The notes: a model not told the origin generated them from the letters alone. A stretch of DNA of 44,001 bases from an uncultured Alphaproteobacteria bacterium (GCA_929200255.1 CAKMYZ010000022.1:1-44001); one strand, 5' to 3'; shown: positions 8,078 through 17,711, counted from the stretch's first letter. Made by a program: numbers and translations.

Positions 8078-8405
8078 TTCTTAATTCGCCTTAAACAGTT
8101 TGGCGGCCAATAGCAGACATTCGGCAGAAGCGCAGCATCTGTCAAAATGGGCTCTTTCTTCTATTTCGCCGCGCGGGGCATGAAGGTCCGCGTTGCCCAG
8201 AAAGGTCGGCGGTACTGTCCGAAAAAGACAATCTATGTTGCCATAGGGGCCAAAGTGCTGTCCATATGGGTCAAACGATGTGGCCATTTACACGCGCATG
8301 ACTGATCGCCGGGCGGAATTGCAACGTATCTACAGGGAAATCATTGGAAATTCCGATGATGGGCCCCATCTTAGGGTATCTAACGCACCGGCAGGGGGCA
8401 AAGAT
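8078..8405. other. Non-coding region between sulfotransferase and folE2
   Basis: About 330 bp without a gene that I can support. It must hold the folE2 promoter and the sulfotransferase leader. An AGCAGACATTCGGC element lies at 8112-8125 and recurs in other gaps of this window. A GTG at 8280 is in frame with folE2, but I prefer the start at 8406. I see no clear Zur-type palindrome. Confidence 0.6.
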
Positions 8406-9509
8406 ATGAACATCCATTTGTCCGATATGGACCGTGAGCCCACCAGACAAGAGGCCGAAGCGGCCCTCGCACTGCTGCGCCGTTGGGCCGGCGATGTCAC
8501 CGCCGAGGAGGTGGCGACACTGGACCCGCTTGTGTCGCGTCTGATCCCCGGGCAGGAGGTGTCGAATTATCCGGCCCTTGCCCGTGCGTATCCGGACGCT
8601 TTTGAGGTGGATGAGGATTACAAAGCCTCGATGCCCGATTTGCAAAATGGCCCCGCCAGCCTGATCCGGGGGGCGCAGCAGCAGATACAGCATGTGGGTA
8701 TCTCCAACTTCCGCCTGCCGATCCGGTTTCACACCCGCGACGGTGGTGATCTGACGCTTGAAACCTCGGTCACCGGTTCCGTGTCGCTGGAGGCTGAGAA
8801 GAAGGGCATCAATATGTCCCGCATCATGCGGACATTCTACAAACATGCCGAAGCGACATTCAGCTTCGAAGTGATCGAGCAGGCGCTGGATGCCTATAAG
8901 ACCGATTTGGACAGTTTTGACGCCCGTATTCAGATGCGGTTCAGTTTTCCGATGAAAGTTGACAGCCTGCGGTCCGGTTTGTCGGGGTATCAGTATTACG
9001 ACATTGCGCTGGAGTTGGTTGAAAGCGCCGGTGTGCGCAAGAAGATCATCCATCTCGACTATGTGTATTCATCGACCTGCCCATGTTCCCTGGAACTGTC
9101 AGAACATGCCCGTCAATTCCGGGGTCAGCTTGCCACGCCACATTCGCAACGATCCGTGGCGCGCATTTCGGTGCTGCTAGAGGGCGGGGCAGATGTTCTG
9201 TGGTTTGAAGACCTGATTGACCGCGCTCGCGCCGCCGTGCCGACAGAAACGCAGGTCATGGTCAAACGCGAAGATGAACAGGCCTTTGCAGAGTTGAATG
9301 CCGCGAACCCGATCTTTGTTGAAGATGCCGCGCGTCTGTTTACCGAGCAGTTGCAACTGGAGCCACGCGTTTCAGATTTTCGCGTAATCGCCAGTCATCA
9401 GGAAAGCCTGCACAGCCATGACGCGGTGTCGGTGCTAACCGAAGGCCCAACATTTGCTGCGGAAAGCCTTGATCCAAGGCTGTTCCAGTCGCTGTTCCAC
9501 ACAGGTTAA
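8406..9509 (+). CDS. folE2: GTP cyclohydrolase FolE2 (type IB)
   Basis: A 367-residue enzyme that converts GTP to 7,8-dihydroneopterin triphosphate, the first step of folate synthesis. It belongs to the FolE2 family, which can use metals other than zinc. Family blocks seen are MPDLQNGPASLI, QHVGISNFRLPI, the FHTRDGG strand, the metal-site segment SSTCPCS, and PHSQRS. I place the start at the ATG with CAGGGGG 7 nt upstream, which gives family-like length; an in-frame GTG at 8280 would add 42 residues. It ends 3 bp from the convergent FAH-family gene. No other folate gene is in the window. Confidence 0.92.
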   Translation: MNIHLSDMDREPTRQEAEAALALLRRWAGDVTAEEVATLDPLVSRLIPGQEVSNYPALARAYPDAFEVDEDYKASMPDLQNGPASLIRGAQQQIQHVGISNFRLPIRFHTRDGGDLTLETSVTGSVSLEAEKKGINMSRIMRTFYKHAEATFSFEVIEQALDAYKTDLDSFDARIQMRFSFPMKVDSLRSGLSGYQYYDIALELVESAGVRKKIIHLDYVYSSTCPCSLELSEHARQFRGQLATPHSQRSVARISVLLEGGADVLWFEDLIDRARAAVPTETQVMVKREDEQAFAELNAANPIFVEDAARLFTEQLQLEPRVSDFRVIASHQESLHSHDAVSVLTEGPTFAAESLDPRLFQSLFHTG

Positions 9510-9512
9510 ACC

Positions 9513-10280
9513 CTATTGGGGTGCTGCGATGCTGACCGGCAAATCGCCGATGCCATCAATTGAAACCGTCACATTCTGACCGGCCCTGATAGGGCGCGCC
9601 CCGACAGAGGTACCGCAGGCAATGACATCGCCGGGGTTCAGGGTCATGTCCCGCGACAGGTGGCTGATAATTGTCGCTGGTGGCATGATCATGTCCGATG
9701 CCGGGTAGGACTGCCGCTCACGGTCGTTGACGAAGGTTTTGATGGTCAGATCCTGCCAATCCGCATCCGTTTGAATGACAGGGCCAATGACCCCGAACCC
9801 ATCAAAACCCTTTGCACGGGTCCATTGGGGAAACGAAGGATCTGCGGTGAGAACCTCAAGCGCGGTGATATCGTTGACGCAAGTGTAGCCGAAGATCGCG
9901 CTCTGCGCTTCCTCAATACTCACGTTGTTGCAGGTCTGGCCGATGACGACGCCCAGCTCTCCTTCATAGATTACACGCCCGATATCAGGCGGAAGCAGGA
10001 CCGTACTGCCCGGCCCGGCAAGTGATGACAGCGGTTTGAGAAAGAACAGCGGGTGCGCTGGCGGCGTCAGCCCGTTCTGGGTGGCCGCGGCATGGAAATT
10101 GTTCCAAAGCCCGATGAATTTGCCCGGCACACAAGGCGGCAACATCACTGAGCCCTCCAGCGATACCGCCGGGCCAGTTTCGTCCCCGGATCCAAGTGCC
10201 GCACGTGGATGCAACATGTCATCGGCGATCACCCCGGTCAGCACCTGACCATCCGCCGTTTTGATGCGTCCCCATTCCAT
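9513..10280 (-). CDS. Fumarylacetoacetate hydrolase family protein
   Basis: A 255-residue FAH-fold enzyme. The metal-binding YEGELGVVIG segment supplies the two acidic ligands, and the third follows in the VNDITALEV region. The KGFDGFGVIGP stretch and the GDVIACGTSVG motif are characteristic of FAHD1-like and 2-keto-hydroxy-acid hydratase/isomerase members. Substrates in the family include acylpyruvates, oxaloacetate and aromatic ring-cleavage products, and I cannot choose between them. The start is the ATG preceded by AGGAGA; the longer frame upstream is a shadow. No catabolic partners are nearby. Confidence 0.88.
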   Translation of the reverse strand: MEWGRIKTADGQVLTGVIADDMLHPRAALGSGDETGPAVSLEGSVMLPPCVPGKFIGLWNNFHAAATQNGLTPPAHPLFFLKPLSSLAGPGSTVLLPPDIGRVIYEGELGVVIGQTCNNVSIEEAQSAIFGYTCVNDITALEVLTADPSFPQWTRAKGFDGFGVIGPVIQTDADWQDLTIKTFVNDRERQSYPASDMIMPPATIISHLSRDMTLNPGDVIACGTSVGARPIRAGQNVTVSIDGIGDLPVSIAAPQ

Positions 10281-10353
10281 CGCCGTTCTCCTGTTTCTAT
10301 TTATATTCGGACAGAGGATGCAACTTTGGGTAATTGGCAGCAAGGTGTTGTTT

Positions 10354-10803
10354 CTAGGCGAAGACCGGCATCTTGGTCGCCCTTGCATAGCAGCCCAGAA
10401 CCATATCCCACCCTCTGAGGTAGCTGGTGCTCACCGCATCCGCAGTATCCCCCAGTATATCAAAGCCACCATGGGTCAACTCGCACAATGTGCCGTCGGT
10501 GGTTTCAGTAAAGGTAACCGTCACGATGGTCGCATCTTGTTCGCTGCGCCCGGGGTGCCAGGAAAACGCAAGGTATTTACCCGGATCATAGGCGATCAGC
10601 TTGCCCCAAATGGCAATTTCACCATCCTCGCCTGTCTCGGTGATTGCGTCACCCTTGTGGGTTGGGAACATCAGTCTGGACCTTGCCCCTTTGATCGAAT
10701 GCGAGGCCTTCGGCCACCACGTATCGATCTGATCGGCAAACAGCGCAAAAGCGTCCGTGGCATTCAGGGGCACTTTCAGGGTTTTATTGATGGGGTCGTT
10801 CAT
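10354..10803 (-). CDS. SRPBCC (AHSA1-like) domain protein
   Basis: A 149-residue single START/AHSA1-fold protein. Typical features are the N-terminal ADAFALFADQIDTWWP segment, the middle strands GKLIAYDPGKYLAFSWHPG, and the C-terminal helix YLRGWDMVLGCY. Such proteins bind small hydrophobic ligands or act as stress partners; the ligand is unknown. Its ATG overlaps the stop of the ArsR-type regulator by 4 bp (ATGA), a common bacterial pairing. Confidence 0.88.
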   Translation of the reverse strand: MNDPINKTLKVPLNATDAFALFADQIDTWWPKASHSIKGARSRLMFPTHKGDAITETGEDGEIAIWGKLIAYDPGKYLAFSWHPGRSEQDATIVTVTFTETTDGTLCELTHGGFDILGDTADAVSTSYLRGWDMVLGCYARATKMPVFA

Positions 10804-11117
10804 TTGGCGTTTCCTTTTGCTTTTTCCTCTGCCGCACGGGCAAAAGCGGTCAGCGCATCATCCCAGAGCATATCCAGATAGCGGCGCAGCTCATCCACAC
10901 CATCGGGCGCAATGGCATAGAGCCTGCGATTGCCGGATGGGGTGACGGTCAGCAATCCGGCATCAGATAGCACGCGCAGGTGCTGACTGACCGCCGGGCG
11001 GCTGACGTCCATGTCCCGCGCGATGTCCGCAACAGGCAGGGCGCCGTGGCGCAAGCGGTCAATGATGATGCGCCGTGTCGGGTCGGCAAGGGCGGTCATT
11101 GCATCTTCGTAGGCCAT
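10800..11117 (-). CDS. ArsR-family transcriptional regulator
   Basis: A 105-residue winged-helix repressor. The helix-turn-helix DIARDMDVSRPAVSQHLRVL spans about residues 33-52, followed by a wing with NRRLYAI. No metal-binding cysteine pair is present, which fits the non-metal subgroup usually paired with AHSA1-type SRPBCC genes. It starts the two-gene operon and probably represses it. The divergent neighbour is clpP, with 132 bp between them. Confidence 0.9.
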   Translation of the reverse strand: MAYEDAMTALADPTRRIIIDRLRHGALPVADIARDMDVSRPAVSQHLRVLSDAGLLTVTPSGNRRLYAIAPDGVDELRRYLDMLWDDALTAFARAAEEKAKGNAK

Positions 11118-11217
11118 GGCTTACCGTAAGTGTTGGCTTACGATTCGTCAAACGTTTCCTGCGGCCCTTGAAGCCCCTGACACCGAACACTAAGACTCTG
11201 TCAGGATATTTGAACTA

Positions 11218-11231
11218 GGACGGTCCCGTCC
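11218..11231. promoter_or_regulatory. Perfect dyad in the clpP leader
   Basis: GGACGG, two bases, then CCGTCC form a perfect 6 bp inverted repeat ending 18 nt before the clpP ATG and just ahead of the ribosome-binding GAGG. It could be an operator or a small leader hairpin affecting initiation. Confidence 0.35.
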
Positions 11232-11249
11232 GAACATGAGGCAGTAAAT

Positions 11250-11870
11250 ATGCAAGACCCCGTCGAGACTTATATGAACCTTGTCCCAATGGTGGTCGAA
11301 CAGACCGCACGGGGTGAACGCGCCTACGATATCTTTTCCCGTCTGCTGAAAGAGCGGATTATCTTTGTGAACGGCCCCGTGCATGATGGGATGAGCCAGT
11401 TGATTGTCGCGCAGTTGCTACACCTTGAATCGGAGAACCCGAAAAAGGAAATCAGCATGTACATCAATAGCCCGGGTGGCGTGGTGACATCTGGTTTGTC
11501 AATATACGACACAATGCAATATATCCGCCCCAAGGTCAGCACGCTGGTGATCGGGCAGGCGGCGTCCATGGGATCGCTTTTGCTGACTGCAGGCCATGAG
11601 GGGATGCGTTTCTCGCTGCCAAATTCTCGTGTGATGGTGCACCAGCCGTCTGGTGGCTATCAGGGGCAGGCAACCGATATCATGATCCACGCGGCCGAGA
11701 CGCAAAAGCTCAAGACGCGCTTGAACGAAATCTACGTGCGTCACACCGGCAATACGCTGAAAAAGGTGGAAGCAGCGTTGGAGCGTGACAATTTTATGTC
11801 ACCAGAAGAGGCCAAGGAGTGGGGTTTGATCGACGAAATCGTCGAAAACCGGACGAAATCCGAAGATTAG
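11250..11870 (+). CDS. clpP: ATP-dependent Clp protease proteolytic subunit
   Basis: A 206-residue serine protease subunit that forms the double-heptamer chamber working with ClpX or ClpA. The triad is Ser106 (GQAASMGS), His131 (VMVHQPSGG) and Asp180 (ERDNFMS), with the same spacing as in E. coli ClpP. The N-terminal segment [17 protein letters not shown] and the conserved INSPGG loop are intact. clpX follows after a 216 bp gap with a strong terminator, so the two are adjacent but probably separately transcribed. Confidence 0.98.
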   Translation: MQDPVETYMNLVPMVVEQTARGERAYDIFSRLLKERIIFVNGPVHDGMSQLIVAQLLHLESENPKKEISMYINSPGGVVTSGLSIYDTMQYIRPKVSTLVIGQAASMGSLLLTAGHEGMRFSLPNSRVMVHQPSGGYQGQATDIMIHAAETQKLKTRLNEIYVRHTGNTLKKVEAALERDNFMSPEEAKEWGLIDEIVENRTKSED

Positions 11871-11889
11871 TCACCGTTTACGTGATTTT

Positions 11890-11927
11890 GAACAAACGCC
11901 GTGATGTCGCTGCGTTTGTTCCCCTTT
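11890..11927 (+). terminator. Rho-independent-type terminator after clpP
   Basis: A perfect 10 bp inverted repeat, GAACAAACGC (11890-11899) and GCGTTTGTTC (11912-11921), with a 12-base loop, is followed by CCCTTTT. It lies 20 bp after the clpP stop codon and separates clpP from clpX. Confidence 0.8.
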
Positions 11928-12086
11928 TCGACGGAATTTCGACTCATTTGCACTGTATCTTTAGTGAGTAATTAAGCACATTGCGTGCAAGATCATTTTG
12001 ACATTGTGGACCTCGACGGGCTGTCCTAGTGTTAGAAAAAGGCAGCCCGAAGAAGTGTGAACGGCCCCTAGGCCAAGAGGTTTAAA

Positions 12087-13352
12087 ATGGCGAATAGCAG
12101 CGGCACGGACAGCAAAAATACGCTCTACTGCAGTTTTTGTGGCAAAAGTCAGCATGAAGTGCGCAAGCTGATCGCTGGACCAACTGTTTTCATCTGCGAT
12201 GAGTGCGTTGAGCTTTGCATGGATATCATCCGTGAAGAGACCAAAACAGCGGGATTGAAAGCGGGTGACGGCGTGCCGACACCTTCCGAGATTTGCGGCG
12301 TGCTGGATGACTATGTCATTGGCCAATCGCATGCGAAACGCGTGCTGTCGGTGGCCGTGCATAACCACTACAAACGCCTGAACCACGCCGATAAATCCGA
12401 TATCGAGCTGGCGAAGTCCAACATCATGCTTATCGGGCCTACCGGCTGTGGTAAGACGCTACTGGCGCAAACACTGGCACGTATCCTCGACGTGCCTTTC
12501 ACCATGGCCGATGCCACGACATTGACCGAGGCCGGCTATGTGGGTGAGGATGTTGAAAATATCATTCTCAAGCTATTGCAGGCGTCGGAATATAACGTGG
12601 AACGCGCGCAGCGCGGCATCGTCTATATCGATGAAGTTGATAAGATCACCCGCAAGTCTGACAACCCGTCCATCACCCGTGATGTATCCGGCGAAGGCGT
12701 GCAGCAGGCGCTGCTGAAGATCATGGAAGGTACGGTTGCTTCGGTGCCGCCACAAGGTGGCCGTAAGCATCCACAGCAGGAATTCCTGCAAGTGGACACG
12801 ACAAACATTCTGTTCATCTGCGGTGGTGCATTTGCTGGCCTCGACAAGATCATCGCGCAGCGCGGCAAAGGCTCTGCCATGGGCTTTGGCGCTGATGTGC
12901 GCGAAGATGATGACCGCGGCATCGGTGAAATTTTCACCGACCTCGAACCGGAGGATCTGCTGAAGTTCGGCCTGATCCCGGAATTTGTAGGCCGCCTACC
13001 GGTTATCGCGACCCTGACCGATCTTGACGAAGACGCTCTTATCACAATCCTGACCCAACCTAAGAACGCGTTGGTCAAGCAGTACCAACGTTTGCTCGAT
13101 CTTGAGAGCACAAAACTCACCTTCACCGAAGATGCGCTGAGCGCTATTGCGAAGCGGGCGATTGAACGCAAAACCGGCGCGCGTGGTCTGCGGTCCATCA
13201 TGGAAGATATCCTGCTGGATACGATGTTCGATCTGCCTGGCATGGACACGGTGACCGAAGTGGTCGTCAACGAAGAGGCCGTGTCCGCTGATGTGGCCCC
13301 GCTGATGATCCATGACGAGGGCAAAACGAAAGCGCCTGCAACAGCGAGCTGA
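12087..13352 (+). CDS. clpX: ATP-dependent Clp protease ATP-binding subunit
   Basis: A 421-residue AAA+ unfoldase that recognises and threads substrates into ClpP. The N-terminal zinc domain has Cys15, Cys18, Cys37 and Cys40. Walker A is GPTGCGKT at 117-124, Walker B is IVYIDEVDK, and the GYVGEDV pore loop is present. The C-terminal small domain has [19 protein letters not shown] with the sensor-2 arginine. The length is normal. The start is supported by AAGAGG upstream. A RidA-like gene begins 3 bp after its stop, suggesting co-transcription. Confidence 0.98.
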   Translation: MANSSGTDSKNTLYCSFCGKSQHEVRKLIAGPTVFICDECVELCMDIIREETKTAGLKAGDGVPTPSEICGVLDDYVIGQSHAKRVLSVAVHNHYKRLNHADKSDIELAKSNIMLIGPTGCGKTLLAQTLARILDVPFTMADATTLTEAGYVGEDVENIILKLLQASEYNVERAQRGIVYIDEVDKITRKSDNPSITRDVSGEGVQQALLKIMEGTVASVPPQGGRKHPQQEFLQVDTTNILFICGGAFAGLDKIIAQRGKGSAMGFGADVREDDDRGIGEIFTDLEPEDLLKFGLIPEFVGRLPVIATLTDLDEDALITILTQPKNALVKQYQRLLDLESTKLTFTEDALSAIAKRAIERKTGARGLRSIMEDILLDTMFDLPGMDTVTEVVVNEEAVSADVAPLMIHDEGKTKAPATAS

Positions 13353-13355
13353 ACC

Positions 13356-13739
13356 ATGTCCGCCCGCCACATCAGCACTGGATCCCCCTTCGAAGAACAG
13401 ATAGGTTACAGCCGCGCGGTTGTGGCTGACGGCTGGGTATTTGTCGCGGGAACAACCGGCTATGACTATGCACAGATGGTCATGCCAGACAGTATCGAAG
13501 AGCAATGCAGCAATGCCCTGGGCACAGTCGCGAAGGCCCTGGCAGAGGCAGGCAGCGGGCTCGACCATGTTGTGCGCGTCAACTACATCGTGCCGGATAA
13601 GGAGGAATGGGCAAAGTGCTGGCCCGTGACTTCCAAGGCGTTTGCCAAGGCAAAACCTGCCGCAACGATGATTTCGGCGGGTTTACAGAACCCCGAAATG
13701 AAGATCGAAATCGAAGTGACAGCGCGAGTCCCCGCTTAA
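13356..13739 (+). CDS. RidA/YjgF-family protein lacking the usual arginine
   Basis: A 127-residue Rid-superfamily protein, normally a trimer with ligand sites between subunits. The N-terminal [17 protein letters not shown] and the C-terminal [11 protein letters not shown] are family-like. Canonical RidA proteins, which hydrolyse reactive enamine/imine intermediates, have an arginine in the segment PARxxV; here it reads PAATMI, so the imine-deaminase arginine seems absent. It is therefore more likely a member of another Rid subgroup with unknown function. It follows clpX by 3 bp. Confidence 0.85.
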   Translation: MSARHISTGSPFEEQIGYSRAVVADGWVFVAGTTGYDYAQMVMPDSIEEQCSNALGTVAKALAEAGSGLDHVVRVNYIVPDKEEWAKCWPVTSKAFAKAKPAATMISAGLQNPEMKIEIEVTARVPA

Positions 13740-13800
13740 GCAGACTGGACCTTTCCCACCGCTTGGTGCATGGATAAGCAACGCAATCCGGAGACGCGAC

Positions 13801-14184
13801 ATGGGCCTTGGTCACAACATCAAACGCATCTTTACATGGTGGGATGGGCAGTCCTTTGGCACCCAGCTTTGGACAAGTCGGAATGGCACTAAGGTTGGCG
13901 AAGATGCCGAAGGCAACGTCTATTACAATAACAGCGACGACAGCCGCCGCTGGGTGATTTACAATGGCGAAAATGAAGCGTCACGCGTGACCCCCGACTG
14001 GCACGGTTGGCTGCACCACACGTGGGACGAACCGCCATCAGAGGTTGCGCTGAAGCATAAGGATTGGGAAAAGCCGCATCAGGAAAACCTGACCGGCACC
14101 ATGGCAGCCTATGCGCCCGCAGGATCGATCCGCAAGTCAACCCCGACCCCGCGATCCGACTACGAGGCCTGGACACCGGAGTAA
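13801..14184 (+). CDS. NDUFA12-family complex I accessory subunit
   Basis: A 127-residue homologue of the mitochondrial 17.2 kDa complex I subunit, a peripheral part of NADH:ubiquinone oxidoreductase kept in alphaproteobacteria. Seen are IKRIFTWWDGQSFGTQLWT, then G-x-D-x-x-G-N-x-Y-Y, RRWVIYNG, and WHGWLHHTWDEPPSE, the strongest family signature. GGAGACG precedes the ATG. It lies 10 bp before the DUF2155 gene, an arrangement common in Rhodobacterales. Confidence 0.95.
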   Translation: MGLGHNIKRIFTWWDGQSFGTQLWTSRNGTKVGEDAEGNVYYNNSDDSRRWVIYNGENEASRVTPDWHGWLHHTWDEPPSEVALKHKDWEKPHQENLTGTMAAYAPAGSIRKSTPTPRSDYEAWTPE

Positions 14185-14194
14185 GGACCAGCAC

Positions 14195-14659
14195 ATGCGG
14201 TCTTCTTTGACGCTATTACTTTTGATGCTTGCAACGCCTTTGGTGGCGCAGGATGAAATTGTCGTCACACCATTGGAAGAGCTGATCGGCGAGCTGGTCA
14301 CGACACCCAATGAGGTGACCGAGGAGTACCTGACCACATCAACCGAAGCCCAAGCGCAGAAGGTCTCGGTTGCGCAGGGTGGCGAGTTGCGCGTGCTCGA
14401 CAAGCTGACCGGTGAGGTCAAGGATCTGTCACTGCAAAATGGCGAGATGGCAGCACTTGGGTTTCTGGCTGTGACGTTGAATGAATGCCGCTATCCCGTC
14501 GACAATCCATCGGGTGATGCCTTCGTGCGGGTCGATGTAGTTGACCGCAAGGAAAGCACGCCGCTTTTTGCAGGCTGGATTATTGCAACGGCCCCGGCGC
14601 TTAACGCGATGGACCACCCACGCTACGATGTCTGGGCATTGCGCTGTATCACATCCTGA
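14195..14659 (+). CDS. DUF2155 domain protein, exported
   Basis: A 154-residue protein with an N-terminal signal peptide of about 18 residues (hydrophobic LTLLLLMLATPLVA). The DUF2155 domain lies in the second half, from VLDKLTGEVKDLSLQNG to the C-terminal HPRYDVWALRC; it includes the CRYP and FAGWI segments. It should act in the periplasm or at the membrane. Its function is not established; linkage to the NDUFA12 gene is common in alphaproteobacteria. The start at 14195 is supported by AAGGA. The 3' end overlaps the convergent aat gene by 37 bp. Confidence 0.9.
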   Translation: MRSSLTLLLLMLATPLVAQDEIVVTPLEELIGELVTTPNEVTEEYLTTSTEAQAQKVSVAQGGELRVLDKLTGEVKDLSLQNGEMAALGFLAVTLNECRYPVDNPSGDAFVRVDVVDRKESTPLFAGWIIATAPALNAMDHPRYDVWALRCITS

Positions 14660-15273
14660 GCGGGCGGTAGCCCGCCAGGCGCTGTGAACGACGCGTCCGA
14701 CGTGATCGCATTGGCCAGCAGGTCATGATAAGTGGCGCGCGGAATTTCGATTGCACCCAAACTGGCCAGATGGTCCGTGATGAACTGCGTGTCAAACAAC
14801 GTGAATCCGCCCAGTACAAGCCGGTCAACCAGATAGGCAAGCGCCACCTTTGACGCATCGGTCTTACGACTGAACATGCTTTCACCAAAGAACGCACCGC
14901 CAATCGTCACACCATAGACACCGCCAACAAGGCCGGTGCCTTGCCAAACCTCGACAGAATGCGCCGCACCTTGCTGGTGAAGGCGCAGATAAAGATCAAA
15001 GATTGTGTCGTTGATCCAGGTTTCATCCCGCTCGGCGCAACCCTTGACGACCTCGCCAAAGGCCATATCGCAGGTCACCGTGAAATGCCCGCGCCGCATC
15101 GTCCGTGCGAGGCTGCGCGAGATATTGAACCCATCAAGCGGAAACACGCCGCGCATCTTGGGGTCGACCCAAAACACCTCCGGATCGTCGCGCCCTTCCG
15201 ACATCGGAAACAGACCCACCTGATAGGCCTGCAAGAGCAGGGCCGGTGTCAGGGTGGGGTCGCTATCCTTCAC
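14623..15273 (-). CDS. aat: Leucyl/phenylalanyl-tRNA--protein transferase
   Basis: A 216-residue enzyme that adds Leu or Phe from aminoacyl-tRNA to proteins with N-terminal Arg or Lys, marking them for ClpS/ClpAP degradation. Family blocks are GLFPMSE near 16-22, FWVDPKMRG, SRSLARTMRRGHFTVTCD, and the catalytic region SVEVWQGTGLVGGVYGV followed by GESMFSRKTDASK. The start is GTG, 6 bp after the accC stop, so it is co-transcribed with accB-accC. Its 3' end overlaps the convergent DUF2155 gene by 37 bp. Confidence 0.95.
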   Translation of the reverse strand: MKDSDPTLTPALLLQAYQVGLFPMSEGRDDPEVFWVDPKMRGVFPLDGFNISRSLARTMRRGHFTVTCDMAFGEVVKGCAERDETWINDTIFDLYLRLHQQGAAHSVEVWQGTGLVGGVYGVTIGGAFFGESMFSRKTDASKVALAYLVDRLVLGGFTLFDTQFITDHLASLGAIEIPRATYHDLLANAITSDASFTAPGGLPPAQDVIQRNAQTS

Positions 15274-15279
15274 GCGACG

Positions 15280-16629
15280 CTAGGCGGGCAGGTTTTCTTC
15301 GAGCCAATGTTCCAGCCAGTGAATGTTGTATTCACCGGTTTGCACAGCGTCCTCGGCCAGCAAGGCATGGAAAAGTGGGATGGTGGTATCGACACCATCG
15401 ACGATCAGTTCACCCAAGGCGCGACCCAGACGTGCAAGTGCCTCTGGCCGGTCACGGCCATGCACGATCAATTTGCCGATCAAACTGTCGTAGTAGGGGG
15501 GGATACTGTAACCATCGTAGAGCGCTGAATCCATGCGTACGCCAAGCCCACCCGGCGCGTGATACTGGGTAATGGTGCCGGGGCAGGGGGCAAAGTTGGG
15601 CAGTTTCTCTGCGTTGATCCGGACCTCGATCGCATGGCCATTGATCTTCAGATCATCCTGACCAAAGGACATAGGCAGGCCCGATGCGACGCGCAATTGT
15701 TCGCGCACAAGATCCACACCAAAAATCGCCTCGGTTACCGGATGTTCGACCTGCAAACGGGTGTTCATTTCGATAAAGTAGAACTCATCGTTCTCGAACA
15801 GAAATTCGATTGTACCCGCGCCGATGTAGTTGATTTTGGCGACCGCATCGGCACATACCTTACCGATCCGTGCGCGCAGCTCGGGCGTGATGCATGGGCC
15901 CGGGGCCTCTTCAAAAACTTTCTGGTGGCGGCGTTGCAGGGAACAATCACGCTCGCCCAAATGCACAGCATTGCCTTTGCCATCGCCGAACACCTGAATT
16001 TCGATGTGACGCGGTGTGGTCAGGTATTTTTCGATATAGACTTCGTCATTGCCAAACGCGGCTTTGCCTTCGGCCCGCGCCGATTGAAATGCCTGTTCCA
16101 TGTCAGCGGCCGTCTGGGCCACCTTCATGCCGCGTCCGCCACCGCCTGCGGTGGCTTTGATGATCACAGGGTAGCCGATTTCTTCGCCGATCCGTTTGGC
16201 ATCTGCCAGCGTTGGCACGCCGCCATCCGAACCCGGCACACAAGGCACGCCCAACGCTTTCATTGTGTCTTTGGCGGTGATCTTGTCGCCCATCACGCGG
16301 ATATGCTCGGCTGTGGGGCCAATGAACGTCAGGTCATGATCCTCGACAGCCTGCACGAATGCGGCGTTTTCAGACAGGAAGCCATAGCCGGGATGGATCG
16401 CTTGCGCGCCAGTGATTTCGCAGGCCGAGATGATCGCCGGAAATGACAGATAGCTTTGTGTTGAGGAGGGCGGGCCAATACAGACCGCCTCATCCGCCAT
16501 CCGCACATGCATCGCATCGGCGTCAGCCGTGGAATGTACGGCAACGGATTTGACACCCATTTCGTGGCAGGCGCGCACGACACGCAGGGCAATTTCACCC
16601 CGGTTCGCAATAAGGATTTTATCGAACAT
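15280..16629 (-). CDS. accC: Biotin carboxylase subunit of acetyl-CoA carboxylase
   Basis: A 449-residue ATP-grasp enzyme that carboxylates the biotin on AccB for malonyl-CoA synthesis. The N-terminal [17 protein letters not shown], the glycine-rich ATP loop [30 protein letters not shown] and the catalytic [14 protein letters not shown] segment are all intact. The length is normal. It lies 11 bp downstream of accB and 6 bp upstream of aat. The ribosome-binding site is weak, consistent with coupling to accB. Confidence 0.97.
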   Translation of the reverse strand: MFDKILIANRGEIALRVVRACHEMGVKSVAVHSTADADAMHVRMADEAVCIGPPSSTQSYLSFPAIISACEITGAQAIHPGYGFLSENAAFVQAVEDHDLTFIGPTAEHIRVMGDKITAKDTMKALGVPCVPGSDGGVPTLADAKRIGEEIGYPVIIKATAGGGGRGMKVAQTAADMEQAFQSARAEGKAAFGNDEVYIEKYLTTPRHIEIQVFGDGKGNAVHLGERDCSLQRRHQKVFEEAPGPCITPELRARIGKVCADAVAKINYIGAGTIEFLFENDEFYFIEMNTRLQVEHPVTEAIFGVDLVREQLRVASGLPMSFGQDDLKINGHAIEVRINAEKLPNFAPCPGTITQYHAPGGLGVRMDSALYDGYSIPPYYDSLIGKLIVHGRDRPEALARLGRALGELIVDGVDTTIPLFHALLAEDAVQTGEYNIHWLEHWLEENLPA

Positions 16630-16640
16630 TGGGTCCGCCC

Positions 16641-17141
16641 TTATTCGATGATCACGAGAGGTGCGCCGAATTCGACGGCAGCACCGTCTTCGACCAAAAC
16701 CCGCTTCACCGTGCCAGAACGCGGTGCGGGAATATGGTTCATGGTTTTCATGGCTTCGATGATCAGCAGCGTGTCGCCTTCCTTCACGGAAGCGCCGACG
16801 CTGACAAATGCAGCGGCGCCAGGTTCTGGCGCCATATATACCGTGCCGACCATGGGTGACGTCACGGCACCGGGGTGGCTTGCCGGGTCGACGTTGTCAG
16901 AGGCAGGCGCGGCTGATGTCGCCGGGGCAGCAGCAGGCGGTGCGGCTGGTGCGGCGGCCGGTGCCGCAGGCATGGTTTGCTGGACAATGGTTTGTGTCTG
17001 GCGACTGACCCGGACGTTCAGGCTGTCGTTTTCAGCGTAGTCTCGTTTGACCTGTAGCTCTGTCAGATCATTTTCGCGCAACAGTTCTGCCAACGCTTGA
17101 ATAAAGCTGACATCGCTATCGTGGGAAGTTTTTTTGCTCAT
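16641..17141 (-). CDS. accB: Biotin carboxyl carrier protein of acetyl-CoA carboxylase
   Basis: A 166-residue carrier protein. The N-terminal part ([20 protein letters not shown]) is followed by an Ala/Pro-rich linker at about 58-80 and a C-terminal biotinyl domain. Lys132 in IIEAMKTMN is the expected biotinylation site. The start is the ATG with GAGGA 5 nt upstream; the longer frame adds non-family residues. It is first in the accB-accC-aat operon, with 118 bp separating it from the next upstream gene. Confidence 0.96.
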   Translation of the reverse strand: MSKKTSHDSDVSFIQALAELLRENDLTELQVKRDYAENDSLNVRVSRQTQTIVQQTMPAAPAAAPAAPPAAAPATSAAPASDNVDPASHPGAVTSPMVGTVYMAPEPGAAAFVSVGASVKEGDTLLIIEAMKTMNHIPAPRSGTVKRVLVEDGAAVEFGAPLVIIE

Positions 17142-17259
17142 AATGTCCTCGGCCTGTTGCCCATATTTTTGGCGTCTCTGCGACGTTACGTCACAAACCA
17201 TCACCATGCTTATAGGGCAAGGCCGCGAGGGTGGAAAGCGGGGTCCGTTCTAAAATGTT

Positions 17260-17595
17260 TTAGGACGTTTTTGTGGTGTTGCCTCCGGCTGCTCCGGTTT
17301 CTGGCGGGGGTGTATCCCCATTGGTGTCTTCTGTGGCATCAAAGGGCAGCATTGGCACGTCATAAGGCCGCAGCGTCCGCTCTGCGGGCATAATTTCGGT
17401 CGGATCGTCGGGGATATCGTCCACCGATAGGCGGGCCGAAACGGCCTGTGCGACAAAGGGCCGGTCAGGCGGCAGAGTTGCCGGTCGGTCAGTTTTTTCC
17501 AACGCCTGCACTTTTGTCGTGATGGCGCGCTCAATCGGTGAGACATCGGAAGAGACGGCAGCGGCCGGGAGGGGGAGGTTGAGTGCTGTATCCAT
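17260..17595 (-). CDS. Small hypothetical protein, low complexity
   Basis: A 111-residue, proline- and threonine-rich acidic protein that I do not recognise. It seems disordered: there is no signal peptide, no membrane segment and no clear domain. A GGAG stands before the ATG, and the frame reads in the same direction as accB. Another frame at 17250-17546 is open as well, so coding in this frame is likely but not certain. Confidence 0.45.
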   Translation of the reverse strand: MDTALNLPLPAAAVSSDVSPIERAITTKVQALEKTDRPATLPPDRPFVAQAVSARLSVDDIPDDPTEIMPAERTLRPYDVPMLPFDATEDTNGDTPPPETGAAGGNTTKTS

Positions 17596-17711
17596 TGCTA
17601 GGCTCCGAGAAGCGAGGGAATCTGGTCATGCCAGACTCCCGCGTGCCGGTTACCAAATGCTTAAGCCGCGCCGAAGAGTTTGATCGCATTTATGTTTAAT
17701 ACTGCAGCCAA

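Noticed and set aside
8081..8287. 68-codon minus-strand ORF upstream of folE2
   Set aside because: No domain, no ribosome-binding site, and it overlaps the probable folE2 promoter region.
8271..9053. 260-codon minus-strand ORF
   Set aside because: Antisense shadow of folE2.
12623..13378. 251-codon minus-strand ORF
   Set aside because: Antisense shadow of clpX with serine/arginine-rich low-complexity translation.
15559..16446. 295-codon plus-strand ORF
   Set aside because: Antisense shadow of accC.
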